From an uncultured Eubacteriales bacterium (GTDB lineage Bacteria > Bacillota_A > Clostridia > Christensenellales > Aristaeellaceae): a stretch of DNA of 5,774 nt. The stretch lies in NCBI GenBank assembly GCA_944333375.1, contig CALVKX010000131.1, forward strand, positions 1 to 5,774. Direction: 5' to 3'. Shown in pieces: positions 1 through 5,774 of the stretch (within the stretch, counting starts at the first letter, position 1; every line of letters starts with the position of its first letter). The notes beneath the pieces are model-generated. The model was not told the origin of the DNA. It was given only the letters and a program-made list of their open reading frames with translations, and did no database searches. A program made the translations under genes and the position numbers.

Positions 1-767
1 ATGCCCGGCTCAAAGCACGCCTGCCCGAACAGCGAGGCGTGCTGGTCGCCCGCCATGGCCGCCACGGGAATGGGCCGTCCGAGGATCTCCGGCCGCAGGT
101 TTCCGATCACCTGCGCCGAATCCACCACCTGCGGCAGCACCGCGCGGGGGATGTTCAGCATGCCCAGCAGCTCGTCGTCCCACGCCTGGGTATGCAGGTT
201 AAAGAGCATGGTGCGGCCGGCGTTGGTCGCGTCCGTCACATGCGGGCGGCCCTCCACCAGATGCCACGCCAGGAAGGTGTCCACCGTGCCAAAGCACAAT
301 TCGCCCCGCTGCGCACGCTCGTGCAGGTCCAGCGTGTCCAGCAGATAGGCCAGCTTCGTGCCGCTGAAGTAGGCGTCTGGCACCAGGCCCGTCTTTTTGC
401 GGATCGTCTCGCTGTGCCCCTCCCGCACCAGCCGTTCCACATACGGCGCGGTGCGGCGGCACTGCCAGACGATGGCGTTGTGCACGCAGCGCCCCGTGTC
501 CTTCTCCCACAGCAGCGTGGTTTCGCGCTGGTTGGTGATGCCGATGGCCGCGATGTCGCGCACATCCACCTTGCTCATCTTGACGGCCTTTTTCAGCGCC
601 TCCACCTGGGTGTTGAGGATGTCGTCGGGGTCATGTTCGACCCACCCGGGCTGGGGATAGTGCTGCTTGAACTCGATGGCGTGCGAGGCAAGCGTGCGCC
701 CCGTCTCGTCAAAGACGATGGCGCGGCTGGATGTGGTGCCCTGGTCCAGTGCCACTAGGATTCGCAT
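1..767 (-). CDS. glpK: Glycerol kinase GlpK, N-terminal 255 residues (3' end beyond window)
   Basis: ATP-dependent phosphorylation of glycerol to sn-glycerol 3-phosphate in the cytoplasm; FGGY carbohydrate kinase family. Translating the minus strand from ATG at 767..765 gives 255 residues without a stop, about half of the usual ~500. Seen in order: phosphate-binding segment ALDQGTTSSRAIVFD (residues 6-20), WVEHDP (42-47), GITNQRETT (76-84), KTGLVPDAYFSGTK (125-138), and MAGDQHASLFGQ (238-249). By comparison with E. coli GlpK the glycerol-binding residues are Arg81, Glu82, Tyr133, Asp241 (catalytic base) and Gln242, all present. These motifs separate it from xylulokinase and other FGGY kinases. 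The start has a strong GGAGGG site seven bases upstream and lies inside hemZ, so the two are probably translationally coupled. Oddities: the position of the HPr-phosphorylated histidine of Bacillus/Enterococcus GlpK is Glu227, and the usual DQQ is DQH. The C-terminal ATPase half is not visible. Confidence 0.96.
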   Translation of the reverse strand, partial: MRILVALDQGTTSSRAIVFDETGRTLASHAIEFKQHYPQPGWVEHDPDDILNTQVEALKKAVKMSKVDVRDIAAIGITNQRETTLLWEKDTGRCVHNAIVWQCRRTAPYVERLVREGHSETIRKKTGLVPDAYFSGTKLAYLLDTLDLHERAQRGELCFGTVDTFLAWHLVEGRPHVTDATNAGRTMLFNLHTQAWDDELLGMLNIPRAVLPQVVDSAQVIGNLRPEILGRPIPVAAMAGDQHASLFGQACFEPG

Positions 768-2245
768 GGTTCTCCCTCCGTTTGCATAAAAAGTGCTTCC
801 TTTCGCCGCGCCATCTCCCGGACGCGGTCGATATATACGCTTACGCTGCTGACGTTGGGCGCGCGCCGGATGCGCAGCTCGCGGTCGGGAAAGACGCGCT
901 TGCTGATGGCTCCCGCGCCCATCGCCACGATGGAGGCCGTTTCCTCCATGATGTCCACGTTATACAGGCAGGCAGCGCCGGGCCGGGCATAGCCCACATT
1001 CTGCTGCTGGCCGGCCATGTATTTCTGCCGGTAGAGGTAATAGGGAACCAGCCCCAGCGCGTCCGCGGTCTCCTCGCCCATGCGCACCATGGCGGCGGCC
1101 ACGGCCGCATCGGGCAGGGGCGCGTGCTCGAGGTTGAGGCGGCTGGAGCGCTTGATGGCCAGCGTGTGCACGGTCAGGCTGTCCGGCGCGAGGGCGCGCA
1201 CCGCCTCCATCGTGCGGGCGAACGCCGCCTCATCCTCGCCGGGCAGGCCCGCGATCACATCCATGTTGATGTCCGCAAACCCCAGCTCGCGCGCCAGCGC
1301 AAAGGCCTCGCGGGTCTGGCGGGCCGTGTGGTCCCGGCCGATGACACGGAGGGTTTCGTCGTTCATGGTCTGGGGATTGATGCTGATGCGGCCGATGCCG
1401 AGCCTGCGAAGCGTGAGCAGCTTGCCCCGCGTGATGGTGTCCGGCCGCCCGGCCTCCACCGTGCGCTCCCGCGCCCCGGGAAAGAGCGCCGACACCTCGT
1501 CCATCAGGCGGGCGAAGTCCTCCTCGCCTAGCGCCGAGGGCGTGCCGCCGCCCACGTACAGCGCCCGGGGCGAAAGGCCGCAACGCGCCATCAGCCGCGC
1601 GCCCTCGCGCAGCTCCCACAAAAGCGCCTCCAGGTATGGCCCGACCTTGCCGCCCTTTCCCAGCGCCTCGCCCGGGAAGGAGCAATAGGCGCAGCGCGTC
1701 CGGCAAAACGGGATGGACACATAGACGTCCGCCTCGTTTTCGGCGGGGGGCGGCAGCTTTTGCTGCTCGCGGACGATGCGCGCCAGCAGCGCCGTCTTTT
1801 CGGGCGTCACGTCAAAGACCGTCTCCAGATGCCGCCGGGCCTCCTCCATGGTGCGGCCCTCCTCCATGGCCTGGCACAGAAGCCGCGTGGGCCGGACCCC
1901 GGTGAGCGCGCCCCAGGGCGGATGCGCGCCCGTCAGCTCCCTGAGCAGCCCATAGAGGGACAGCTTGCAAAGGCGCTTGCGCACACGCTTGAGCGCCACC
2001 GCCAGCCGGGCGGGATCGGGGATATCCGTCGCATCCGGCAGACGCCTTGACAGCGAGAAGCTCCGATCGCGGAAGCGCGCCGTGCTGCGCGCCTCGCCGC
2101 TCTGCTCCTCATAATCGTGCCAGAGCGGCTCGCCTTCCCCATCCAGACAAAAGCCCTCCACCTCGAAAAACAGCTTGAGCACGTCGCACAGGTCATTGGC
2201 AAAGCCCGCCAGCGGCGTGTGGAGCGAGATGCGTACCTTCTCCAT
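755..2245 (-). CDS. hemZ: HemZ, HemN-like radical SAM protein (putative oxygen-independent coproporphyrinogen III dehydrogenase)
   Basis: Radical SAM enzyme of the HemZ branch of the HemN/HemW superfamily. The annotated role is oxygen-independent oxidative decarboxylation of coproporphyrinogen III to protoporphyrinogen IX in the cytoplasm. At 496 residues it matches the family (B. subtilis HemZ is about 500). Residues 1-170 are the HemZ-specific N-terminal region, including a LTGVRPTRL segment (114-122). The radical SAM core follows: YVSIPFC with the CxxxCxxC cluster motif at Cys181, Cys185 and Cys188, the SAM-binding GGGTP (232-236), VEAGRPDT (263-270) and INPQTMND (289-296). The C-terminal part has the HemZ hallmark QKYMAGQQQNVGYA (407-420). 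The ATG at 2245 follows a GGAGGG site. It lies three bases after the MBL gene and its end overlaps glpK. Odd: HemN residues His58 and Cys71 are replaced by Ser177 and Phe190, so the true substrate is less certain than the family name. Confidence 0.93.
   Translation of the reverse strand: MEKVRISLHTPLAGFANDLCDVLKLFFEVEGFCLDGEGEPLWHDYEEQSGEARSTARFRDRSFSLSRRLPDATDIPDPARLAVALKRVRKRLCKLSLYGLLRELTGAHPPWGALTGVRPTRLLCQAMEEGRTMEEARRHLETVFDVTPEKTALLARIVREQQKLPPPAENEADVYVSIPFCRTRCAYCSFPGEALGKGGKVGPYLEALLWELREGARLMARCGLSPRALYVGGGTPSALGEEDFARLMDEVSALFPGARERTVEAGRPDTITRGKLLTLRRLGIGRISINPQTMNDETLRVIGRDHTARQTREAFALARELGFADINMDVIAGLPGEDEAAFARTMEAVRALAPDSLTVHTLAIKRSSRLNLEHAPLPDAAVAAAMVRMGEETADALGLVPYYLYRQKYMAGQQQNVGYARPGAACLYNVDIMEETASIVAMGAGAISKRVFPDRELRIRRAPNVSSVSVYIDRVREMARRKEALFMQTEGEPCES
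774..779 (-). promoter_or_regulatory. Ribosome binding site of glpK, inside the hemZ 3' end
   Basis: The minus strand reads GGAGGG at 779..774, then seven bases to the ATG at 767. It is a near-perfect Shine-Dalgarno and decides the glpK start, although that start lies upstream of the hemZ TAG stop (757..755). A 13-nt overlap with a strong site suggests coupled translation of hemZ and glpK. Confidence 0.85.
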
Positions 2246-2248
2246 GCC

Positions 2249-2857
2249 TCAACCCTCCGCGCGACCCACCTCGCCCGTCTCCTCGTGGCCCGGGTAGGCC
2301 GGTTGCCTAGGCGATATGTGGAACAGCGCCCTGAGCGACTCCTTGAGCGCGTGAAAGCTGCCGTCCGCAAAATCCGTCCGGCCGTAGCCATGGGCAAACA
2401 GCGTGTCTCCCGTCAGCACCCCCTGCCCGCCGGGCAGGAGATAGCACACGCTGCCCGCGCTGTGCCCGGGCGTGTGCATGACGGCAATATCCATGCCCGC
2501 AAGCGCCAGCGTCTCGCCGCCCCGCAGCGTGACCGGCCGGGTCGCTACCGTCATCTCATAGCCGAACTGGCGCGCCACGTTCGCCACGCTGTCGGTCAGC
2601 TTGGGCGCGTCGGCTTCATGCACATACAGCGGAATGGCAAAATGGCCGCACACCGCGTCCACCGCGCCGATGTGATCCCAGTGCGCATGCGTGAGCAGCA
2701 CGGCCGCGGGCTTGAGGCTCCCCACGGCGCGGATGATTCTCTCCCCCTCCGCACCCGGGTCCACAATCACGCACGCCTGCGCATCCTCATTGATTACCAG
2801 ATAGCAGTTCTCTTGAAACTCTCCCACCGGAAGGCATTTTACATATATCCTAGGCAT
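2249..2857 (-). CDS. MBL-fold metallo-hydrolase, glyoxalase II-like (YqgX/GloC type)
   Basis: Metallo-beta-lactamase-fold hydrolase of the small, cytoplasmic glyoxalase-II-like group (B. subtilis YqgX, E. coli YcbL/GloC). Relatives hydrolyse thioesters such as S-lactoylglutathione; the substrate in a Clostridia-like organism is unknown. It has 202 residues against about 210-215 in relatives. All dinuclear metal ligands are visible: THAHWDHIG gives His57, His59, Asp61 and His62; TPGHSAGS gives His132; TGDTLF gives Asp151; YPGHEETG gives His191. GRTDF (159-163) is also typical. The family N-terminus is present (VGEFQENCYLV, 11-21). A modest GGGAAG lies four bases before the ATG. Odd: the protein stops 11 residues after His191 and lacks both the Gly of the usual PGHG and the conserved GxExxNP-type tail seen in GloC. 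It sits between dtd and hemZ, a conserved Clostridia neighbourhood. Family confidence is high; substrate is not assigned. Confidence 0.92.
   Translation of the reverse strand: MPRIYVKCLPVGEFQENCYLVINEDAQACVIVDPGAEGERIIRAVGSLKPAAVLLTHAHWDHIGAVDAVCGHFAIPLYVHEADAPKLTDSVANVARQFGYEMTVATRPVTLRGGETLALAGMDIAVMHTPGHSAGSVCYLLPGGQGVLTGDTLFAHGYGRTDFADGSFHALKESLRALFHISPRQPAYPGHEETGEVGRAEG
2253..2258 (-). promoter_or_regulatory. Ribosome binding site of hemZ, inside the last codons of the MBL gene
   Basis: GGAGGG on the minus strand at 2258..2253, seven bases before the hemZ ATG (2245). It overlaps the final codons of the upstream hydrolase, whose TGA is at 2251..2249. It supports the hemZ start and implies translational coupling with no room for a separate promoter. 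Confidence 0.82.
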
Positions 2858-2872
2858 CTTCTTCCCGCTTTC

Positions 2873-3322
2873 TTAGAACCGTCTGCGCGAATCCAGCAAA
2901 ATGGTCACGGGCCCGTCGTTGACCAGCGCCACCTTCATGTGCGCGCCGAACACGCCCGTCTCCACCCGGATGCCGCGCGAGCGCCAGTCGGCCACCAGTC
3001 GCTCATACATGGGATCGGCTACCTCCGGTCGGGCCGCGGCGATAAAGCTGGGCCGACGCCCGCCCCGGGCATCCGCCAGCAGGGTAAACTGGCTGACCGC
3101 GAGCACCTCGCCCCCCACGTCCAGCAGCGAGCGGTTCATCTTCCCCTGCGCATCCTCAAAAACGCGCAGGTTGGGCACCTTGTCCGCCATGTATTTGAGG
3201 TCGGCCTCGCCGTCGCCCTCCTCCACGCCGATCAGCACCAGAAATCCCGCGCCGATCTGCCCCTTGATCTCTCCCTCCACGCTCACGCCGGCCTCCTGGA
3301 CCCGCTGGATCACCGCTCGCAT
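2873..3322 (-). CDS. dtd: D-aminoacyl-tRNA deacylase (Dtd)
   Basis: Cytoplasmic trans-editing enzyme that hydrolyses D-aminoacyl-tRNAs (D-Tyr and others, also Gly-tRNA-Ala) and so enforces homochirality in translation. It has 149 residues, the normal length. The start MRAVIQRV is the family N-terminus. The SQFTL motif (77-81) carries the active-site Thr80, and NDGPVT (135-140) carries the Gly137-cisPro138 motif that excludes L-amino acids. [12 protein letters not shown] (61-72) and RRPSF (89-93) are also typical. The ATG at 3322 is preceded on the minus strand by AGGAAAGGGAG, nine bases away. It is 22 bases after the glycosyltransferase stop and 15 bases before the MBL start. In many Firmicutes dtd directly follows rel; here a membrane gene separates them. 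Nothing in the protein looks damaged. Confidence 0.97.
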   Translation of the reverse strand: MRAVIQRVQEAGVSVEGEIKGQIGAGFLVLIGVEEGDGEADLKYMADKVPNLRVFEDAQGKMNRSLLDVGGEVLAVSQFTLLADARGGRRPSFIAAARPEVADPMYERLVADWRSRGIRVETGVFGAHMKVALVNDGPVTILLDSRRRF

Positions 3323-3344
3323 CTTCCGTTTCTCCCTTTCCTGT

Positions 3345-4865
3345 TCAAATCAGCGTCCACAGCCATCGGCCGGAGCTGTCCTCCACAACCACCTGATAGT
3401 TGTTTTGGACATACTCGATGGTATCGTTGGTCAAAATGCCGCGGCTGCGCTCAATGTCTCCCTTGGTAATCAGGGCCTCGACGGCGCCCTGCTCCAGGAA
3501 CGCCTCAAACTCATATTCCAGGCCGTTTCCCACGTTGTCGGAAACGAAGCCGATGATGTTATAGTAGCGGAAGGCGGGCTGAAGCCCCGTATGCCAGTAC
3601 CAGTCCGGAGAGATGCCGATGGTGTAGACCGTTTCATACCCCTCCAGATAGGGCAGCAGCTCGCACTGCGCGGCATGGCCCTCCTCGGCCGCCGCGCGGA
3701 CGGCGGCGAGCCGCTGCGGGGCCAGGGCCCGCGCGGCAGGCACCGCGATTGCCGCCAGCAGGCAGGCCGCGGCGGCCAGCTCCGGCCATTTCATCCAGCT
3801 CACACGGCGGTTAAGCAGTTCCATCACGGCGCTGATGGCCAGCAGGCTTGCGATCAAAGTGGTACAGGAGCCCATGAGCAAATGCTGATGGAAACCCGTT
3901 CCCGCCACAAAGGCCGACAGCAGGTTTGCCACCGCCAGCGCCAGCCCATAGACGGCAAGAAACCGCTCCCGCTTCATCCGCTGCGCGTCTCTGCGATAGA
4001 TCACCAGCCGCAGGGCGATGGCGCCGGCCATCCCCAGGACGGGCTGGAGGCTCAGCCAGCCATAGCTGTCATGGAAGATGAGCCAGCCGCGTATTTCCCA
4101 GAAGTCCGCGTCCTTTGCCGTGGCTACATGTACGAAGTTGTTCAGGATATATTCCTGAAGCATCGCGCCCAGCGCCCCCACCGCGCAGAGATATATCAGC
4201 ACGGGGACCGTCACCGCCGCCGCGCCAGCCACGAAGCCAAGCGCCTCTTTCCATAGCTTCCGGCCGCTGCGAACGGCATGGATGAAGTAAAACAAGATCG
4301 ACACGCACAGGCCCGGAATGTCGCTGATTTTAATCAGCGCGACCGCCGCCGCCGCCACGCCCAGCACAAACGCCCGCGCGCCCGCGCCGCGCCTGCGTCC
4401 CGTCCAGGCGTGAACAAACACCGCGAAGCCCAGCAGCATGAAGAAAAAGTCATATTCCTCACAGAAGTTGTTCTGCCCGCAGGTTTTCATCAACACCATG
4501 ATCGCTGCCGCAAAGCACAGGATATGCCGCTTTTCCCCCATCAGCCAGCGCACGCAGAGCATCAGCAGCACGCAGCAGCCAAGGAACGTAAGCACCTCCA
4601 GCACATAGATCCCGGCCGTTCCCTCCACGAGCATCTGCGGCAGGGCCATCATGAGAAAAAACAGCGGGCCCTTGTTTTCCGTAATGTCCACATAGGGCAC
4701 CAGCCCGTCCGCTATGCCCCTGCCCATGCACAGAAAGATGCCGTTGTCCGAACCGATCTGCTGATAGATTGGATGGTTGTTTTGAAAGGCCGTCAGGCAC
4801 CACAGAACCGCCGTCGCCAGACAGACGGCCTCCATGAGCGCATACCAGCGCCGTTTTGCGTTCAT
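3345..4865 (-). CDS. Multi-pass membrane GT-C glycosyltransferase-like protein (family 39/ArnT-like)
   Basis: Integral membrane protein of 506 residues with about 12 hydrophobic segments, roughly at 13-27, 66-80, 84-106, 114-128, 139-154, 165-179, 184-198, 207-231, 271-289, 301-322, 328-350 and 360-380. A soluble C-terminal domain of about 120 residues follows. The first large loop has [12 protein letters not shown], then [15 protein letters not shown] (56-70). This matches the acidic D...PY.D....KGPL pattern of bacterial family-39-like GT-C enzymes, where an early-loop Asp (here probably Asp40) is catalytic. GTGFHQHLL (322-330) and the tail segment [18 protein letters not shown] (413-430) also fit that group. 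Such enzymes transfer sugars from polyprenyl-phosphate donors to lipids or proteins outside the membrane; donor and acceptor are unknown here. The basic N-terminus (MNAKRR) before helix 1 supports the start. Local GC is lower than in its neighbours in places. Placed between rel and dtd, it looks like an insertion into a conserved block. Class is fairly sure, function not. Confidence 0.75.
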   Translation of the reverse strand: MNAKRRWYALMEAVCLATAVLWCLTAFQNNHPIYQQIGSDNGIFLCMGRGIADGLVPYVDITENKGPLFFLMMALPQMLVEGTAGIYVLEVLTFLGCCVLLMLCVRWLMGEKRHILCFAAAIMVLMKTCGQNNFCEEYDFFFMLLGFAVFVHAWTGRRRGAGARAFVLGVAAAAVALIKISDIPGLCVSILFYFIHAVRSGRKLWKEALGFVAGAAAVTVPVLIYLCAVGALGAMLQEYILNNFVHVATAKDADFWEIRGWLIFHDSYGWLSLQPVLGMAGAIALRLVIYRRDAQRMKRERFLAVYGLALAVANLLSAFVAGTGFHQHLLMGSCTTLIASLLAISAVMELLNRRVSWMKWPELAAAACLLAAIAVPAARALAPQRLAAVRAAAEEGHAAQCELLPYLEGYETVYTIGISPDWYWHTGLQPAFRYYNIIGFVSDNVGNGLEYEFEAFLEQGAVEALITKGDIERSRGILTNDTIEYVQNNYQVVVEDSSGRWLWTLI

Positions 4866-4875
4866 CGCCCTTCAT

Positions 4876-4880
4876 CTCCC
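4876..4880 (-). promoter_or_regulatory. Ribosome binding site of the membrane glycosyltransferase gene
   Basis: The minus strand reads AAAGGGAG with the GGGAG core at 4880..4876, ten bases before the ATG at 4865. Another ATG (4875..4873) directly abuts this core but has no spacer and is in a different frame. The 4865 start is preferred because it opens the frame encoding a basic N-terminus followed by a transmembrane helix. Confidence 0.65.
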
Positions 4881-4889
4881 TTTGTATGC

Positions 4890-5774
4890 TCAGGTGGACC
4901 CGCGGTAAACCTCGATGATGTCGCTGCGCTTGTGAAGCTGGGTAAAGACCCGGTCCAACTGCTCGCGGCTCTTGACCTGGATGACCATGGTGATGTTGCT
5001 GGTCTTTTTCTTCTCGTCGCGCTTGGCCGACACCGCCACGATGGGTACGTCCATGTTGCCGATGCACAGCGCCAGCTCGCCCAGCAGGCTCACGTGATCG
5101 TAGGCGATGATGTTGATGGAGGCGTTGAACTCGGCCAAATCGCTCGCGCCCGCCCAGCTCACCTCCACCATGCGCTCCTGCTCGGAGTTGGTGGCGTTGA
5201 CGCAGTCGGCCTTGTGCACGGTCACGCCGCGTCCGCGGGTGATATAGCCGATGATCTCGTCGCCGGGAACAGGGTTGCAGCAGCGGGCGAAGCGCACCAG
5301 CATGCCGCTTTCGCCCTTGACGTACACGCCGTGGGTGGGCTTGCCCAGATGGCTTTGCGCCTCCTCATGGGAGACCTCCTGCACCTTGGGCAGCGCGGGC
5401 GTCTCGCTCTTTCGCTGCTCCTCCAGAAGGCGGCTGATGACGTAGGCGCTGGCGATGCCGCCATAGCCCACGGCGCCGTAGATATCGTTGAGGTCGGAGA
5501 AGGCGTAGCGCTTCAAAATACCCTCGTAGTACTCCGGCTTGGTCAGCGACGGAAGCGCCACGCCGCGGCGCTTGGCCTCCTTCTCCAGCATGTCGCGGCC
5601 CTTGACGACATTTTCGCCCCGCAGCTCGCGCTTTAGAAACTGGCGGATCTTGGCCTTGGCCTGCTGGGTTTTGACCACGCGCAGCCAGTCGGTGCTCGGG
5701 CCCTTGGAGGAGGGCGAGGTGATGATCTCCACCCGGTCGCCCGTCTCCAGCTCGGTTTCCAGCGGCACGATGCG
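4890..5774 (-). CDS. relA: Rel/RelA-SpoT (p)ppGpp synthetase/hydrolase, C-terminal 294 residues (5' end beyond window)
   Basis: C-terminal regulatory half of a long RelA/SpoT homologue, the cytoplasmic, ribosome-associated enzyme that makes and degrades (p)ppGpp in the stringent response. The visible part opens inside the TGS domain: RIVPLETELETGDRVEIITS, then KGPSTDWLRVVKT (24-36 of the fragment). A helical region follows to about 140. The conserved-cysteine/zinc-finger region has RFARCCNPVPGDEIIGYITR (161-180), with Cys165, Cys166, His188 and Cys191 of the family pattern. A C-terminal ACT domain covers about 215-290, ending RGST. No start codon is in the window; the GTG near 5768 is an internal Val codon. 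The hydrolase and synthetase domains lie off the right edge, so whether it is bifunctional cannot be seen; the single long Rel of Firmicutes usually is. The TGA at 4892..4890 is 24 bases before the next gene. Confidence 0.96.
   Translation of the reverse strand, partial: RIVPLETELETGDRVEIITSPSSKGPSTDWLRVVKTQQAKAKIRQFLKRELRGENVVKGRDMLEKEAKRRGVALPSLTKPEYYEGILKRYAFSDLNDIYGAVGYGGIASAYVISRLLEEQRKSETPALPKVQEVSHEEAQSHLGKPTHGVYVKGESGMLVRFARCCNPVPGDEIIGYITRGRGVTVHKADCVNATNSEQERMVEVSWAGASDLAEFNASINIIAYDHVSLLGELALCIGNMDVPIVAVSAKRDEKKKTSNITMVIQVKSREQLDRVFTQLHKRSDIIEVYRGST

Larger units (their letters stand above)
1..5774 (-). other. Probable single polycistronic unit: rel, GT-C, dtd, MBL, hemZ, glpK
   Basis: Six same-strand genes have spacings of 24, 22, 15, 3 and minus 13 nt. 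None of the gaps can hold a -35/-10 pair with a leader or a hairpin-plus-T-run terminator, and I saw no convincing terminator at any junction. Transcription most likely begins upstream of rel, past the right edge. This is an inference from spacing; promoters inside coding sequence cannot be excluded. Confidence 0.65.

Noticed and set aside
1..758. Plus-strand open frames opposite glpK (1-348 and 39-758)
   Set aside because: The minus-strand frame translates to a full glycerol kinase N-terminal half, so these are shadows.
1840..1872. Imperfect direct repeat around CCTCCATGG in hemZ
   Set aside because: It encodes the adjacent MEEGRT and MEEARR stretches of one helix. It has only two copies and no sign of a repeat element.
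2249..2290. Possible frameshift at the end of the MBL hydrolase gene
   Set aside because: Neither alternative frame gives the family tail, and the observed stop is placed neatly next to the hemZ ribosome site and start.
2117..4256. Two long plus-strand open frames of about 450 residues each (2117-3469 and 2901-4256), antisense to the MBL, dtd and membrane genes
   Set aside because: They are His/Arg/Pro/Ala-rich translations with no recognisable domain. They run across several genes with clear motifs on the other strand and are expected from GC-rich antisense frames.
4459..4875. Alternative minus-strand start ATG at 4875 directly after the GGGAG core
   Set aside because: It has no spacer from the ribosome site and leads into a frame with no membrane or domain signal. 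The 4865 start opens the membrane-protein frame.
4278..5636. Plus-strand open frame of 452 residues opposite rel and the glycosyltransferase
   Set aside because: It crosses the rel-glycosyltransferase boundary, has low-complexity His/Ala/Arg composition and no motif. The minus strand encodes unmistakable Rel TGS and ACT domains.
5766..5768. GTG as a start codon for the rightmost gene
   Set aside because: It is the Val of RIVPLE in the Rel TGS domain and the frame stays open to the window edge, so the gene simply continues beyond it.

Overview
The window is one strand-uniform block of six genes, all read on the minus strand. From right to left, which is the direction of transcription, they are: the 3' end of a long Rel/RelA-SpoT (p)ppGpp enzyme; a 12-helix GT-C/family-39-like membrane glycosyltransferase; D-aminoacyl-tRNA deacylase (dtd); a glyoxalase-II-like metallo-beta-lactamase-fold hydrolase; the radical SAM protein HemZ; and the 5' half of glycerol kinase (glpK). 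The first and last genes run off the window edges.

The DNA is GC-rich overall and the genes have AGGAGG-type ribosome sites. HemZ as a long protein with its own N-terminal extension is a Firmicutes family, and the order rel, dtd, MBL hydrolase, hemZ is a familiar Clostridia arrangement. I infer a high-GC Clostridia member (Oscillospirales- or Christensenellales-like). The sequence does not allow a finer placement.

Packing is very tight. Gaps are 24 nt (rel to glycosyltransferase), 22 nt (to dtd), 15 nt (to the MBL gene) and 3 nt (to hemZ), and glpK starts inside hemZ with a 13-nt overlap. No intergenic stretch is long enough for a normal promoter or terminator, so the genes are probably one polycistronic unit driven from upstream of rel, beyond the right edge. 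There is no gene-free stretch over 300 bases. I saw no RNA genes, mobile elements, CRISPR arrays or notable repeats.

Functionally the block joins stringent-response control (Rel), removal of D-amino acids from mischarged tRNA (Dtd), probable thioester or other small-molecule hydrolysis (MBL), a HemN-related radical SAM enzyme (HemZ) and glycerol phosphorylation (GlpK). I do not see a new multi-gene system. The points worth a second look are the membrane glycosyltransferase placed between rel and dtd, glpK coupled to the end of hemZ where hisS-aspS often lies in relatives, the absence in GlpK of the histidine that HPr phosphorylates in other Firmicutes, and the shortened C-terminus of the MBL hydrolase.
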